Made by a program: the position numbers and the translations under genes. Shown piece after piece: positions 1-9,638 of a stretch of DNA of 64,000 nt; the stretch's first letter is position 1, and the number at the start of each line of letters is the position of its first letter. Origin of the DNA: Mycobacterium sp. URHB0044 (GTDB lineage: Bacteria; Actinomycetota; Actinomycetes; Mycobacteriales; Mycobacteriaceae); the NCBI RefSeq assembly GCF_000620625.1, contig NZ_JIAW01000004.1, positions 62,001 to 126,000 of the forward strand, in the 5' to 3' direction. The notes below the pieces were generated by a model. It made no database searches. It was not told the origin of the DNA and saw only the letters and a list, made by a program, of their open reading frames with translations.

Positions 1-1
1 G

Positions 2-2725
2 GTGTTGATCGCCGGCTGGTGGCGCTACGAGGCGCAGGCCTTGCGCCGCGCCTCGTTCGTCATCTGGCTGCCCGCCATTGCAGCGCTGTGCGACCTCGTC
101 GAGAACTTCGTGTTGTGGGCGGTCATGAAACCAGGACCCGACAGGCACCCGGTATTCGACTATTCGGGTTGGCGCGTCCAATGGTTCTTCGAGACGGTGC
201 TCCTCACCGCCGCATGGTTGAAGTGGATGTGCCTGGCCGTGGCGGCCGTCGCAATCGTCATGGCCATCTCGGTGTGGGTCGCCCGGCGTGCCGAGCTGTA
301 TCCCCTGTTGCCACTTGAAACAACGGTGACCGAGTCAGGAACCGAGACCCCCGCCGTTCCAGCCGCACCCGAAGGCGATGAGCGAGTGGTCGGTGTCTGC
401 GTGAGCGGGGGTGGGATTCGCGCGAGCGCGTTCGCGCTCGGGGTGTTGAGCGAATTGGAGCCGGGGGGCTCGGCTGCGACGCCGGCGCGGAAAGCGGACG
501 GTCCGACGGGACGGGTGGGCGCCGGAGTCGGTCGCGCGCTGGACACCGCATCTGCACCCGCGGATCAAACGAGGAGTGGTTCGATCACCGCAGATCCCGG
601 CCGTCACGCCGACCGCCGCCGAGAGCTCGACCACCCCGGGGCGGACGACGATCCCGAACTCTTGCCGAGCGCGAGGACCGGGGCGCCGACGGCCACGAGC
701 GTTCGGAGCGTCTCGCCCGACCACCACTCCGTCCCGGCGTTCGATCCGTGGGGCCCCTTGAGCGAGGCACGTTATCTGGCTGCGGTATCGGGTGGGGCGT
801 GGGCGGCGACCGCTTGGACCCTGCAAGAAGCGTCTACGAATTCGCGAGAGAGCAATCCGTCGGCTGACCGCACCAACAGTGCCGACGCCGTGATCGACGG
901 ATTGGTCGCCCCATCGTTCTCGTCGCCCTACCAACGGCAGAAGTACTTGTTGAACAGCCGCCACGGCTTGTTGCCAACGCTTGCGTGGGTGCTGTGCTGC
1001 TCGACAACCAACATCCTGTACGTGTACTCGCTGCTCTTTCTCATCGCATGGCCGCTGGGCTGGTTCATCGATCGTCCGGTGATTTCGTGCAGGTACGCAC
1101 CCGGCTGCCACGGTGGGGCAGGCGTTCCGGAAGCGCTATTTCCGAGCGCCGGGCTCGCAGTGGTTGCCGTTGTGGCCCTGCTCGCCTGCGGGATGCGTCC
1201 ACGGTGGGCGGCCAAGTGGCCCATCGGTGCCGCGCTCCTTGGGCTTGCCCTGCTGTCCGCGGTGTTCTTGGCCGCCTTGCCCGCACTGTTCAAACTGATT
1301 GAGGACGGTGCGGACGCATGGGTCTCGCTGTGGTCCACGATCAGCACGTCGGTGGCGCTCAGCATCGGCGGGATCATCTGGAAGCTCTTTGGCGGCCCAC
1401 TGCTGCATCAGGTGCAAGGACGAGTGGCCCGCATGCTGCCGCGCTTGTTGGGTGTGCTGCTGACGGTTCTGTTCGCCATCTGGCTGCTTACCGTGATGTA
1501 CATCTCGGCGCAGGGCTGGTGGCCGACGTGGGTGGTCTTGATTCCGGTGGCACTGTTGCTTCTCATCTCCATGGTGCTGAGCCCGAACTGGCCGACGTTG
1601 CACAACGTCTTCTCCAAGCGTCTGCGCACGTCGTTCGATCCGACGGCCGATGCCTACCACGGCGAACCCAACTTGGCGGCCGCCTGGGACTGGGGCCGAC
1701 TCGAAAGTCGCACTCGCGGAAGCGATGAGCCGGGACGCTCGGATACGGAGGTTGTACCCGAACTCCTGCTGTGCTGCGCCCAACAGCGCAACGGGATTGC
1801 ACTCGGCGGACTCCGCGCAGAGACGTTCACCGTCTCTCCGAGGTGGATACGTCAGGGCGGCCGCACCATGCCCACGCAGGACTACCTGAACGTCGCCGCC
1901 GGCATCCGCCGGACCATGGGCAGGGGCGGATTCGAGGACTTGCAGTACGTCTCATCGTGGTTGGCGACGACGGGCGCAGCGTTCTCCTCTGCGATGGGCC
2001 GGTCCAGCCTGGGGAGCACGAACGCCTTTCTGGCAACCATCAATGCCGACCTCGGGATCTGGCTGCCCAGTGTGATCGGACTTCAAGAAGGTGGCCACCC
2101 GTCGTCTCAGACAGCGTGCCAGGCAGCCGCCAGCGACTCAGGCGGGTGGCGGCGAATTCGACACAGGTTGAGTGGTTCCACGCTGCCCCGACCACACATG
2201 GGCTATCTGCTCAAGGAGATTCTCGGCTGGTACAGCAATTACGACAAGTACGTCTTCGTGACCGATGGCGGGCACTGGGACAACCTCGGACTGGTTGAAC
2301 TACTTCGCAGGAATTGCAACGTGATCTACTGCGTGGATGCCAGCGGCGATGCCATTGGTACCTTTGCGACGCTTCGCCAAGCGCTCACGTTGGCGTCCCT
2401 CGAACTGGACGGTTTCGAGGCTGACGACATGGACGTCGAAGACGCGCTGGCTCAACTGAAACCGGTCAACGACGGTATGGCGCTGACCAATGTCACCAAG
2501 ATACCCATCCACCGCCGGATCGGCGGACAACCCATTACCGTCGAGATTCACTACGTGAAATTGCAGAGCTGCCAGGCAATGTCGAAGAATCTTCGTCGAT
2601 ATGCCATCGCCGATCCGGGCTTCCCCCACTACTCCACGGCCGATCAGTTTCTGACGCCCCGTCGCTTCGACCATCTGGTCGAGCTCGGGAGGGATTCGGG
2701 GTACCGGTTGCGCATGGCAAGGTGA
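2..2725 (+). CDS. Patatin-like phospholipase-type multi-pass membrane protein (5' end may be cut by window)
   Basis: Large protein (907 residues from the first GTG) with patatin/cPLA2-type signatures. An oxyanion-loop motif GGGIRAS lies near residue 136, a nucleophile-elbow-like AVSGGAW with Ser near residue 263, and a DGG motif (TDGGHWDNLG) near residue 755 that would supply the Asp of a Ser-Asp dyad. Hydrophobic helices occur at about residues 18-45, 70-90 and in a block at about 335-560, so the lipase domain is interrupted by a membrane region. Residues about 150-250 are charged and low in complexity. The likely role is a membrane-bound acyl hydrolase; the substrate is unknown. The gene begins at the very edge of the window, so the true start may lie upstream. 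Its stop overlaps the next start (GTGA). Confidence 0.65.
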   Translation: MLIAGWWRYEAQALRRASFVIWLPAIAALCDLVENFVLWAVMKPGPDRHPVFDYSGWRVQWFFETVLLTAAWLKWMCLAVAAVAIVMAISVWVARRAELYPLLPLETTVTESGTETPAVPAAPEGDERVVGVCVSGGGIRASAFALGVLSELEPGGSAATPARKADGPTGRVGAGVGRALDTASAPADQTRSGSITADPGRHADRRRELDHPGADDDPELLPSARTGAPTATSVRSVSPDHHSVPAFDPWGPLSEARYLAAVSGGAWAATAWTLQEASTNSRESNPSADRTNSADAVIDGLVAPSFSSPYQRQKYLLNSRHGLLPTLAWVLCCSTTNILYVYSLLFLIAWPLGWFIDRPVISCRYAPGCHGGAGVPEALFPSAGLAVVAVVALLACGMRPRWAAKWPIGAALLGLALLSAVFLAALPALFKLIEDGADAWVSLWSTISTSVALSIGGIIWKLFGGPLLHQVQGRVARMLPRLLGVLLTVLFAIWLLTVMYISAQGWWPTWVVLIPVALLLLISMVLSPNWPTLHNVFSKRLRTSFDPTADAYHGEPNLAAAWDWGRLESRTRGSDEPGRSDTEVVPELLLCCAQQRNGIALGGLRAETFTVSPRWIRQGGRTMPTQDYLNVAAGIRRTMGRGGFEDLQYVSSWLATTGAAFSSAMGRSSLGSTNAFLATINADLGIWLPSVIGLQEGGHPSSQTACQAAASDSGGWRRIRHRLSGSTLPRPHMGYLLKEILGWYSNYDKYVFVTDGGHWDNLGLVELLRRNCNVIYCVDASGDAIGTFATLRQALTLASLELDGFEADDMDVEDALAQLKPVNDGMALTNVTKIPIHRRIGGQPITVEIHYVKLQSCQAMSKNLRRYAIADPGFPHYSTADQFLTPRRFDHLVELGRDSGYRLRMAR

Positions 2726-3240
2726 ATGGGGTGACTCGCCGGAACCGACTCAGCGACCTCGCCACCCTTCCCCTGACCTACACCGAGGTCGGTGCGACCG
2801 CAGGGCCGCTTCCCGCGGGCTACCACCACTTGGACGCATCCGCGATGATCGGGCACGGCAGGCAGCGCTTCGAGGAAGCCGCCGACGCGGTGATGCGGTG
2901 GGGCATGCTGCGGGACGCCGGAGTCCGGGTCGAGCCCACGACGGAGGTCGCGGCGGTCGGCTCTGAGGTGCTCGTCGGCCTCGGCCCGCTGCGGGCCCCC
3001 TGCCGGGTGGTGTACGTGATCGACGAACCCGATCGGCGCGGATTTGCCTACGGCACCCTGCCCGGGCATCCGGAGACCGGTGAGGAACTATTCGCCGTGC
3101 GCTACGACCCGGCGAGCCAGGCGGTGTACGCGGAGGTGACGGCGTTCTCCCGGCACGGAACCTGGTGGAGCCGTCTTGCCGGCCCGATCACGTCCGTGGC
3201 GCAACGCGTGATCAGCCGAAGGTACCTGCGGGCGCTGTAG
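2722..3240 (+). CDS. DUF1990 family protein
   Basis: A 172-residue protein matching the DUF1990 pattern: an N-terminal LTYTEVGAT segment, a YHHLDASAMIGHGRQRFEEAADAV stretch split by conserved Gly/His, then a beta-rich C-terminal half with YVIDEPDRRGFAYGTLPGHPE. No catalytic function is established for the family. The GTG start overlaps the upstream stop by four bases, so it is probably translationally coupled to the patatin-like gene. A strong hairpin follows the stop codon. Confidence 0.8.
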   Translation: MNGVTRRNRLSDLATLPLTYTEVGATAGPLPAGYHHLDASAMIGHGRQRFEEAADAVMRWGMLRDAGVRVEPTTEVAAVGSEVLVGLGPLRAPCRVVYVIDEPDRRGFAYGTLPGHPETGEELFAVRYDPASQAVYAEVTAFSRHGTWWSRLAGPITSVAQRVISRRYLRAL

Positions 3241-3243
3241 GTG

Positions 3244-3411
3244 GTGAAGGTCCGCGAGCCATTGACGCACGCCGAAACTGCTGGGAGATCGCGAAAATCG
3301 CCCGATCGACGATCTCCTAGCAGTTTCGGCGCGGTATGTGGAGGTTGGGCGCGGCGGGTGGAGGTCGGGCGCGGTAGATGGCGCGTGAAGGTCCCCGAGC
3401 CATTGACGAAC
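3244..3411. repeat. 27-bp direct repeat flanking a hairpin
   Basis: Two 27-bp copies (3244-3270 and 3385-3411) differ at only two positions and share GTGAAGGTCC and GAGCCATTGACG. Between them sit a 21-bp-arm hairpin (3271-3330) and a shorter imperfect duplication (TGGAGGTYGGGCGCGG at about 3339 and 3358). No gene is evident here. It looks like a small composite intergenic repeat of unknown origin. Confidence 0.6.
3271..3330 (+). terminator. Long hairpin after DUF1990, probable terminator
   Basis: Arms 3271-3291 and 3310-3330 are complementary over 21 bases with one G-T mismatch; the loop is 18 bases. It lies 30 bases after the DUF1990 stop. No U-tract follows, which is common for mycobacterial hairpin terminators. 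Confidence 0.55.
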
Positions 3412-3424
3412 GCTGCTCATATCA

Positions 3425-3452
3425 GTAACTTGTTGGTCAACCAGTTAGTTAC
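3425..3452. promoter_or_regulatory. 28-bp palindromic operator, probably for the TetR regulator downstream
   Basis: Interrupted palindrome GTAACT-N3-TGGT-N2-ACCA-N3-AGTTAC, perfectly symmetric at 20 of 28 positions. It lies 20 bases before the first gene of the operon that encodes a TetR repressor. Autoregulation by that repressor is the simplest inference. A weaker GTAAC...GTTA arrangement lies at 6568-6583 upstream of the CaiB-type gene, but is not convincing. Confidence 0.6.
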
Positions 3453-3472
3453 GACGACCGGAACGGGTGCCC

Positions 3473-3931
3473 ATGCTGACCGAAGAACTACGTGAGCGCC
3501 GGCTGGCGGTCATCAAGGAACACATGGACACCGAGGTGACGCACGACTTCGACCGCACGCTGGCGACGTTCAACGGCCACCCGCACTACGAAATCATGGC
3601 CACCGGTCAGGTGTTCGACGGCGATGGCGACGTCATGGGCTACTACCGGACCACCAGAACGGCCTTCCCCGACCAGCGTCACGACAACTCCCGCTTCCAC
3701 GTCGCCGACGACGCGGTCATCGTCGAATTCGACCTGCTCGGAACGAATCTCGGCGAGTTCTACGGGCTCCCGCCAACCGGGAAGGCGTTCCGCGTGCCCA
3801 TCATCGCGGTGTTCTTCTTCGAAGGCGACCGCATCGTCAACGAACGCATCTACTTCGACTCCGCCAGCCTGGTGACGCAGATCGGGCGCGGTGAGCTGCT
3901 CGCCATGGCCGGCGTCCCGAATGCCGAATGA
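3473..3931 (+). CDS. SnoaL-like / NTF2-fold ester-cyclase-type protein
   Basis: A protein of about 152 residues of the SnoaL-like polyketide cyclase (NTF2 fold) type. It has a helical N-terminus, then [23 protein letters not shown] and a strand-rich C-terminus with [14 protein letters not shown] and [14 protein letters not shown], the usual pattern of this fold. Such proteins often act as small hydrolases, cyclases or isomerases; the substrate is unknown. The ATG at 3473 is preferred because GGAA lies about 8 bases upstream; a GTG at 3467 is possible. Its stop overlaps the TetR start (ATGA). It is first in a three-gene operon behind the palindrome at 3425-3452. Confidence 0.75.
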   Translation: MLTEELRERRLAVIKEHMDTEVTHDFDRTLATFNGHPHYEIMATGQVFDGDGDVMGYYRTTRTAFPDQRHDNSRFHVADDAVIVEFDLLGTNLGEFYGLPPTGKAFRVPIIAVFFFEGDRIVNERIYFDSASLVTQIGRGELLAMAGVPNAE

Positions 3932-4539
3932 CGGATTCCCGTCGCACACAGGAGGAACGCCGCGCCGAGGCCGAACAGCGCCTGCTCGCGGCCGCCGCGG
4001 AACTGATCGCCGAAATCGGGCCCACCCGCGTGACGCTCGCCAACATCGGCGAACGCTCGGGCTACAGCCGCGGACTGGCGACCCACCACTTCGGCTCCAA
4101 GGGCGCGATGATGCGGCGACTCGTCGACTCGGTGACCGTACGCTTCCGCGACGAGGTCGTCGCCTCGAGCGCGTCGGACTCGGCACTCGACGAGCTTCTG
4201 GGCTTGGTGCGCGCCTACTTTCAGGTGCTCGCAAATCCGAAGCCTGCCAACCGCGCACGGCTCGTGTTGTGGGCGGACGCGGCGGCCACCGACTCGCCCG
4301 ACGTCCGACCCGCCATGGTCGCGTCGGACCGCGAGTTCCGCGAGGAACTGGCGAAGGGCATCGAACGGGGCGTCTCCTCCGGCGAGTTCGCGAAGTCGAC
4401 GAATCCCATCGGTCTCGCCACCGTGGTGATCGGCACGTTGCGTGGTGTCGCGTTGCAATCGATGCTCGACGACGACGTCGACCTGGACGCGTGCCGCCGC
4501 GAAGTGGAGACACTGCTCATCGGAAGGCTCGCGCCATGA
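3928..4539 (+). CDS. TetR/AcrR family transcriptional regulator
   Basis: A 203-residue protein with the classic TetR N-terminal helix-turn-helix: residues about 15-60 include [20 protein letters not shown], then [22 protein letters not shown]. The C-terminal half is an all-helical ligand/dimer domain. It sits between the SnoaL-like and metallo-beta-lactamase genes with ATGA overlaps on both sides, so it is a local regulator co-transcribed with its targets. The palindrome at 3425-3452 is its likely site. The inducer is unknown; the CoA-transferase downstream hints at an acid or acyl-CoA. Confidence 0.92.
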   Translation: MTDSRRTQEERRAEAEQRLLAAAAELIAEIGPTRVTLANIGERSGYSRGLATHHFGSKGAMMRRLVDSVTVRFRDEVVASSASDSALDELLGLVRAYFQVLANPKPANRARLVLWADAAATDSPDVRPAMVASDREFREELAKGIERGVSSGEFAKSTNPIGLATVVIGTLRGVALQSMLDDDVDLDACRREVETLLIGRLAP

Positions 4540-5321
4540 AGGTGCACCACCTCAACTGCGGCACGATGGACTTCCCCGGAAGCCCGCTCGTCTGCCACGT
4601 CCTGCTGCTTGAGACGGACAACGGGTTGGTACTCGTCGACTCCGGCTACGGGCTTCGCGAGTGCGCCGAGCCGTCGCTCATCGGGCCCCTGCGCCATCTC
4701 GTCCGGCCGCGATTCGACGTCGAGGAGACCGCCGCGCGCCAAGTGGAACGACTCGGGTTCCGCAGGGACGACGTCCGACACGTCATCACGACCCACTTCG
4801 ACGTCGACCACATCGGCGGCATCGCCGACTTTCCCGACGCCCAGATCCACGTGACCGCCGCCGAGGCACTCGGAGCGATGCGGCCGCCCACCCTACGGGA
4901 GAAGATCCGCTTCAACTCGTACCAGTGGGCGCACGGCCCCAAGATCGTCGAGCACGACGCCGACGGCGAGCCGTGGCGAGGATTCGCCGCCGCCAAGGAA
5001 CTGGTCGGGATCGCCCCGGGGATCGTCCTGGTGCCGCTTCCCGGGCACACGCGCGGCCACTCGTGCGTCGCGGTCGACGCAGGCCACCGCTGGATACTGC
5101 ACTGCGGCGACGCGTTCTACCACCACGGTACGGTCGACGGCCATTCGCGCGTGCCGATCGGCGTCAAGCTCTTCGAGACGGTGGTCGCGTTCGACCTGAA
5201 ACGCGTGCGCGACAACCACTCCCGGTTCGCCGAACTCAACGCCCGCGGTGAGCCCGACCTCTTCGTCGTCTCGTCGCACGATCCAGTTCTGTTCGCCGAC
5301 GCGGTGGCCACCTCCGCGTAG
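4536..5321 (+). CDS. Metallo-beta-lactamase fold hydrolase
   Basis: A 261-residue protein that starts at the ATG overlapping the TetR stop and begins with the typical first strands ([30 protein letters not shown]). The metal motif reads [10 protein letters not shown], the HxDxDH variant in which the second His of HxHxDH is Asp. Later ligands include GHTRGHS and LHCGDAFYH. Similar sequences are lactonases, glyoxalase II-like or arylsulfatase-like hydrolases; the substrate cannot be told. Its stop is only five bases from the convergent CoA-transferase stop. Confidence 0.85.
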   Translation: MKVHHLNCGTMDFPGSPLVCHVLLLETDNGLVLVDSGYGLRECAEPSLIGPLRHLVRPRFDVEETAARQVERLGFRRDDVRHVITTHFDVDHIGGIADFPDAQIHVTAAEALGAMRPPTLREKIRFNSYQWAHGPKIVEHDADGEPWRGFAAAKELVGIAPGIVLVPLPGHTRGHSCVAVDAGHRWILHCGDAFYHHGTVDGHSRVPIGVKLFETVVAFDLKRVRDNHSRFAELNARGEPDLFVVSSHDPVLFADAVATSA

Positions 5322-5326
5322 CCGGT

Positions 5327-6553
5327 CTAGGCGATCGCTCCGGAATCCTTGAGCGCTTCGATGCGGTCCCAGTCGAGGCCCACCTCCATGAGCACGATCT
5401 CGGTGTGCTCCGACGCCTGCGGCGCCCGCGTCGTCTCCAGCGGCTCGTGGTTGAACTGAATGGGCCCACGCACCACCTTGAACGGCGCTCCCCCGTCGGC
5501 CGCCTCCACCTCGACGATCATGTCGTTGGCGATGGCCTGCTCGTCGGTGCCCAGATCGACCAAACTCTGGAACGGCGCCCACTGCCCCTTCATGGTCTTG
5601 AGGTGCTGGCGCCAGTAGTCGAAGGGCTTGCTGCGAATGGCCTGCGATATCAATTCAGCTGCCGCGTCGGCATTCTCGATCAGCGGAAGGACCTCGGAGA
5701 AGCGCGTGTCGTCGGCGGCCTCGGGAATGCCGAGGTGCTCGAAGGCATCGCGGATGTAGCCGGTGGGGCTGACGATGCACAGGTTGATGGTTCCACCGTC
5801 GGAGGTCGTGTAGTTACCGAGGAACGGGTTCACCGACGGGCCAGTCGAATTGGGCATCAGGGAGCGCATGGTCTCACCGGTCTCCATGCCCTGCGTCACG
5901 CTCGCACCCGCAGCCCACCAGGCCGTACTCAGCAGCGACACGTCGATCTCGCTGGGCTCGCCGGTACGCTCCCGGTGGAACAGTGCGGCGGAGATTCCGC
6001 CGGCGATGTTCATCCCGCCGATCGAGTCGCCGAAGGCCGGAATGCCCTGCGACAGTGCGCCACCCAGTTCTTCCGGAGTCAGGGCGTGGCCCACGCCACT
6101 GCGCGTCCAGAAGGCGGTGCCGTCGAAGCCGCCGGTGTCGCGTTCGGATCCCTTGTCGCCGTAGGCACTGCCGCGTGCATAGATGATGTTGGGGTTCACC
6201 GCCCTGATGTGTTCGACGTCGAACTTGTTCTTCTGGCGCTGCGCGGGCATGTAGTTGGTGAGGAACACGTCGGCGGTCTTGGCGATCTCGTAGAGCACCT
6301 CCTGGCCCTCCGGTTTCGACACGTCGATGCCGACGCTGCGCTTGCCGCGGTTGGGGTGCTCGATCAGCGGATGCCGGTCCGGGTTGAGTTCGAAGCCGCC
6401 CATGTTGATGAAGCCGCGCTGGGTGTCGCCGCGCACCGGGTGCTCGACCTTGATGACGTCGGCACCCCAGTCGGCGAGGATCGCCCCGGCGGCGGGCACG
6501 AACGTGAACTGGGCAACCTCGAGGACCCGAACGCCCTGCATCACCTTGGTCAA
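5327..6553 (-). CDS. CaiB/BaiF family (class III) CoA-transferase
   Basis: A 408-residue protein with the class III CoA-transferase layout: N-terminal [32 protein letters not shown] and [19 protein letters not shown]. The catalytic Asp is predicted at residue 176 in [10 protein letters not shown], by analogy with formyl-CoA transferase. Members move CoA between carboxylic acids through an acyl-Asp intermediate; the donor and acceptor are unknown. The start follows an AAGGTG ribosome site. It converges with the MBL-fold gene and has its own upstream region (6554-6660). Confidence 0.9.
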   Translation of the reverse strand: MTKVMQGVRVLEVAQFTFVPAAGAILADWGADVIKVEHPVRGDTQRGFINMGGFELNPDRHPLIEHPNRGKRSVGIDVSKPEGQEVLYEIAKTADVFLTNYMPAQRQKNKFDVEHIRAVNPNIIYARGSAYGDKGSERDTGGFDGTAFWTRSGVGHALTPEELGGALSQGIPAFGDSIGGMNIAGGISAALFHRERTGEPSEIDVSLLSTAWWAAGASVTQGMETGETMRSLMPNSTGPSVNPFLGNYTTSDGGTINLCIVSPTGYIRDAFEHLGIPEAADDTRFSEVLPLIENADAAAELISQAIRSKPFDYWRQHLKTMKGQWAPFQSLVDLGTDEQAIANDMIVEVEAADGGAPFKVVRGPIQFNHEPLETTRAPQASEHTEIVLMEVGLDWDRIEALKDSGAIA

Positions 6554-6667
6554 CTCAACCCCTTACCGTAACGACGTCAGTTATATCGCCTCCCACCTTA
6601 TGCACACCCGCAACGTCGGCGGCATACGGCTGGGCGGGGCGCCCTACGATCGTTGCCGCGCAGCGCA

Positions 6668-6706
6668 TGAAGGTCCACCGCCGAGGTGTTCGGCGGTGGA
6701 CCTTCA
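6668..6706 (-). terminator. Perfect 17-bp hairpin, terminator after the hemophore gene
   Basis: Arms 6668-6684 and 6690-6706 are exactly complementary over 17 bases with a 5-base loop. It starts 14 bases beyond the hemophore stop codon (6720, minus strand) and lies upstream of the CoA-transferase gene, so it insulates the two same-strand genes. Confidence 0.8.
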
Positions 6707-6719
6707 GGGGCCATTCCGG

Positions 6720-7124
6720 TCAGCCGGCCATGAACTGCGCGTACGCCGACGCGAGCTCGGGTGACAGGACCTGCACGTTGCACTGGCGCTGCTTGTCACC
6801 GAGCGGCGCGAGGATGCCGCGCAGCTCGTAGTACTCCTGCGGGTTGGCGGTGAAGTAGCCGCGCACGTTGGCCTCGGCCTGCGGTCGCGGCTGGGTGTAG
6901 GCCGCGGTCACAACCTGGTTGGCACCGGGGTGGTTGCCGAGGTACTGCTGCGCCGCCCCGGTCACCGAGCTGACGGTGGAGGCCACCGCGTCGGCGCTGC
7001 ACGGGTCCGGCGCTGCGGACGCCGTGGGCGCGGCGATGGTCGCCGCGGCCAGCCCGCCACCGATGAGGCAGGCGGCCCCCATGCCGACGATCCGGCGACG
7101 CGTGTTGACACCAATGAATCTCAT
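6720..7124 (-). CDS. Hemophore-related secreted protein (Rv0203/Rv1174c family)
   Basis: A 134-residue secreted protein. A basic N-terminus (MRFIGVNTRRRIVG) is followed by a hydrophobic core and a probable signal-peptidase site after TASA, giving a mature protein of about 97 residues that starts APDPCSADAV. Two cysteines (near residues 41 and 114) could form a disulfide. The GNHPGANQVV and YFTANPQEYYELRGI segments match the mycobacterial hemophore family that binds heme outside the cell. The ribosome site GAGGGA precedes the ATG. No MmpL-type heme importer is adjacent. The family is confident; heme binding is inferred. Confidence 0.85.
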   Translation of the reverse strand: MRFIGVNTRRRIVGMGAACLIGGGLAAATIAAPTASAAPDPCSADAVASTVSSVTGAAQQYLGNHPGANQVVTAAYTQPRPQAEANVRGYFTANPQEYYELRGILAPLGDKQRQCNVQVLSPELASAYAQFMAG

Positions 7125-7424
7125 GATCGAATTTCCCTCACTTGCGAATGGTCACCAATGCCCCCGACCGCTCTCCAAGCTACCCACGCCGTCGGCCAGG
7201 TAGGAGGGAGGAAGAACCGCCGAGTGAGCAAGTGCCGCAGCGTTACAGGCTCGACGGGTGAATTGGATCCCAATATCGGTGGGTTCGATAAGCGTGCGAC
7301 CAGACTTCGCCGTCGTTTCTAAGATTTCTTAAAGTATCGGTACGAATGAAGGAGTGCCGCCGAAACTGAATCGTTATGTCGCCATTCATGATCAAGCGGC
7401 GGCACACCGACGAGAGCGACGCGG
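7125..7424. other. Intergenic region, no supported gene
   Basis: This stretch separates the hemophore start from the 3' end of the stressosome output gene. Short open frames here lack ribosome sites and family features. It must hold the hemophore promoter, but I could not place -35/-10 boxes with confidence. Confidence 0.5.
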
Positions 7425-9638
7425 TCAGCCGCTCTCGCCGGGCAGCGGGAATCGCATTTCGACGGTCGTCCCGGTCGGTGCGCGCTGCACCAACACGGAT
7501 TCGCTGACCGCGTCCATCATCGGGAGTCCACGTCCCCGCAGTCGGGTGTCGCCCGAGGGCGTCTTCCACTTGCCGTCGTCGACGACGTGGACTTGAACGG
7601 CGCCGTCGACGATGCGGGCATCGACACCCATGATGCCCGCGACGCTGTCGACGTACGCATGCTCGACGCAATTCGTGGCAGCCTCGTTGACCACGAGCAC
7701 GATGTCGCTGGCCAGCTCGTCGGGGATAGCCACCGCCCGCAGCCAGGACCAAAGTCGTTGGCGCACTTCGCTCAATCGCTCCGCCTCGGCGGGAAGCTCG
7801 AACCGAAGCGGCGCATGAAGGTCCCGGTACACCACGATTGCCACGTCGTCGTCGTACCCCTCGGCCGGCGCCATCTCGCGCAGCACTTCGTCGGCGACGG
7901 ACTCGGCAGTCAGGCCCAACGTGTCGTTCAGGACTTCGGCGACCTGCTCCAGTCCGGCGTCGATCGAGCTGTCCCTGCGCTCGACGAGGCCGTCGGTGAA
8001 GAGGATCAACGTCGCCTCTGGCGCCAGTGTTCGCTGCGCCTGGGGGCGCGTCGTGCCGCCGCGTACGACGAGCGGCACGGATTCCGCATCGGTCAGCATC
8101 ACCGCTGGCGAATCCGGCGAGGCGAGCACCGCGGGCATGTGGCCTGCGCTGCTGTACTGCAACACTCCGGTGCTGGTGTCGAGGATTGCCGCGAAAGCAG
8201 TGGCGCAGTAGGCATCTGGGATCAATGCCGCCACGGAGTCGAGTTCTTCGAGTAACCGTCCGGGTTCGGCCCCCGTCAGGAACAGCGCACGTGCCGAGCT
8301 GCGGAGCTGACCCATCACCGCAGCGGCGGCCAGTCCGCGCCCGACGCAGTCACCGACGATGATGCCGATGCGGTGCTCTCCGAGGGACAGCACGTCGTAC
8401 CAGTCACCGCCGATCTCCAGCGGACGGACCGCCGGCTCGTAGCGCACCGCGAATCCGCGAAGCGGTCGCGTCGGCGGCAACATCGCCCGCTGCAGCGTCA
8501 ACGACGCTTCGCGGCTGTACTCGAATTGCTTGACGTGTTGGATGGCCACGCTGAGGTGACCGACGAGGGCGGTGAGCAACAGCCGATCGTCGGCGCTGAA
8601 CTCCCGGGGCCCTTCGTGTTCCAGCCACACCGTGACACCTGCGGAGTCGGAGAGTGCAACCACGATGCCGCGGACCATCCCGGAACCCCCCGGCGGGCGG
8701 GCCGGCTGGACCGTCAACGCGGGTGCCTCACGCGCGTCCTCGAGGATCGCACGCAGGCCCGGGTCGAGGTCTCGCCAACTCGAGACGAACGGCTCACCCG
8801 CCATCTGAATCGTCGGTTCGCCTTCGCTCGTCGGCCAGGTGACCGCCACCACCCGGCGAAGGTCGATGGCCGAGCGGCATTCCTGAAGCAGCATGGCCAA
8901 CACCTCGGTGACGCTGTTCGCCTTCCCCGTCGCGGTGGCGAGGCGCATCACCGCGCTGCTCCGCGCCGCTGAGGCCCTGGCATCGGTCACGTCACGGACC
9001 GTGCCGACGAACGTCTGGCGGTCGGTCGCCGCGGCGGTCACCGCGTTGATGCTGACGGCAACCCAGGCCTGGTGCCCGTCGCCGCACCGGATTTGGGTCT
9101 CATAGGTGGCGCTGCCGGTTTCGATCAGTTGCGCGAGACGCTCCGCGGCGGTCGGTTGATCGGCCACCCACGGATGCGGCCACGCATAGGGCAGCCCGTC
9201 CTGGTGGTAGCCGGTGATCGCGCCGAACGCTTCGTTGACCTCGATCACGGTGCCTTCGTCGTTGGCGACGAAGAATCCTTCCTGGAGTGAGTTCACCAAC
9301 GCCGTCCGGAAGGCGTCGCGGTCGGCGAGGTCGTCCGCCCGCGCCCGCTGTAGTTCGTAACGCCTTGTCCCGTCGACGAATCCGCGGGTGGCGACGTCGA
9401 ACGTCGCCAAGGTCTGCAGCAGGAACTGCAGCGCCGTGGAGTGGTCGTCCTCGCTCAGCGGAGAGACGTCCTCGAGCAATCGGAAGTGGCCTTCGACGAT
9501 CTCCAGCATGCTGAGCTGGGTCTGCAGCGCGAGCCGGCCCAGCTCGTGTCCCACGGCGAGGGTGGCTTCGTCGCGCATGCGTAGGTGGACGTGCAGCGCG
9601 TGCGCGTAGCGATCCTGGAAGCCGGCGTCGTTCGTCAC
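7425..9638 (-). CDS. PAS-GAF-SpoIIE phosphatase-HATPase fusion, stressosome output protein
   Basis: A 737-residue multidomain signalling protein. An N-terminal helical sensor-like region spans about residues 1-110 and a PAS domain about 115-235 (NSLQEGFFVANDEGTVIEVN). A GAF domain follows at about 240-385. A PP2C/SpoIIE serine phosphatase covers about 400-595 (GGDWYDVLSLGEHRIGIIVG, FTDGLVERR), and a C-terminal RsbW-like HATPase about 605-735 (VNEAATNCVEHAY, VDDGKW, RGRGLPMMD). It thus joins RsbU-like phosphatase and RsbW-like kinase/anti-sigma activities. It is last in the rsbR-S-T-X run and its ATG overlaps the upstream stop (ATGA). The likely target is an RsbV-type STAS protein such as the divergent one at 12126. 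Confidence 0.85.
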   Translation of the reverse strand: MTNDAGFQDRYAHALHVHLRMRDEATLAVGHELGRLALQTQLSMLEIVEGHFRLLEDVSPLSEDDHSTALQFLLQTLATFDVATRGFVDGTRRYELQRARADDLADRDAFRTALVNSLQEGFFVANDEGTVIEVNEAFGAITGYHQDGLPYAWPHPWVADQPTAAERLAQLIETGSATYETQIRCGDGHQAWVAVSINAVTAAATDRQTFVGTVRDVTDARASAARSSAVMRLATATGKANSVTEVLAMLLQECRSAIDLRRVVAVTWPTSEGEPTIQMAGEPFVSSWRDLDPGLRAILEDAREAPALTVQPARPPGGSGMVRGIVVALSDSAGVTVWLEHEGPREFSADDRLLLTALVGHLSVAIQHVKQFEYSREASLTLQRAMLPPTRPLRGFAVRYEPAVRPLEIGGDWYDVLSLGEHRIGIIVGDCVGRGLAAAAVMGQLRSSARALFLTGAEPGRLLEELDSVAALIPDAYCATAFAAILDTSTGVLQYSSAGHMPAVLASPDSPAVMLTDAESVPLVVRGGTTRPQAQRTLAPEATLILFTDGLVERRDSSIDAGLEQVAEVLNDTLGLTAESVADEVLREMAPAEGYDDDVAIVVYRDLHAPLRFELPAEAERLSEVRQRLWSWLRAVAIPDELASDIVLVVNEAATNCVEHAYVDSVAGIMGVDARIVDGAVQVHVVDDGKWKTPSGDTRLRGRGLPMMDAVSESVLVQRAPTGTTVEMRFPLPGESG

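Noticed and set aside
6569..6583. Second TetR operator before the CoA-transferase gene
   Set aside because: Only the outer TAAC/GTTA tetramers are symmetric; the core does not match the 3425-3452 palindrome.
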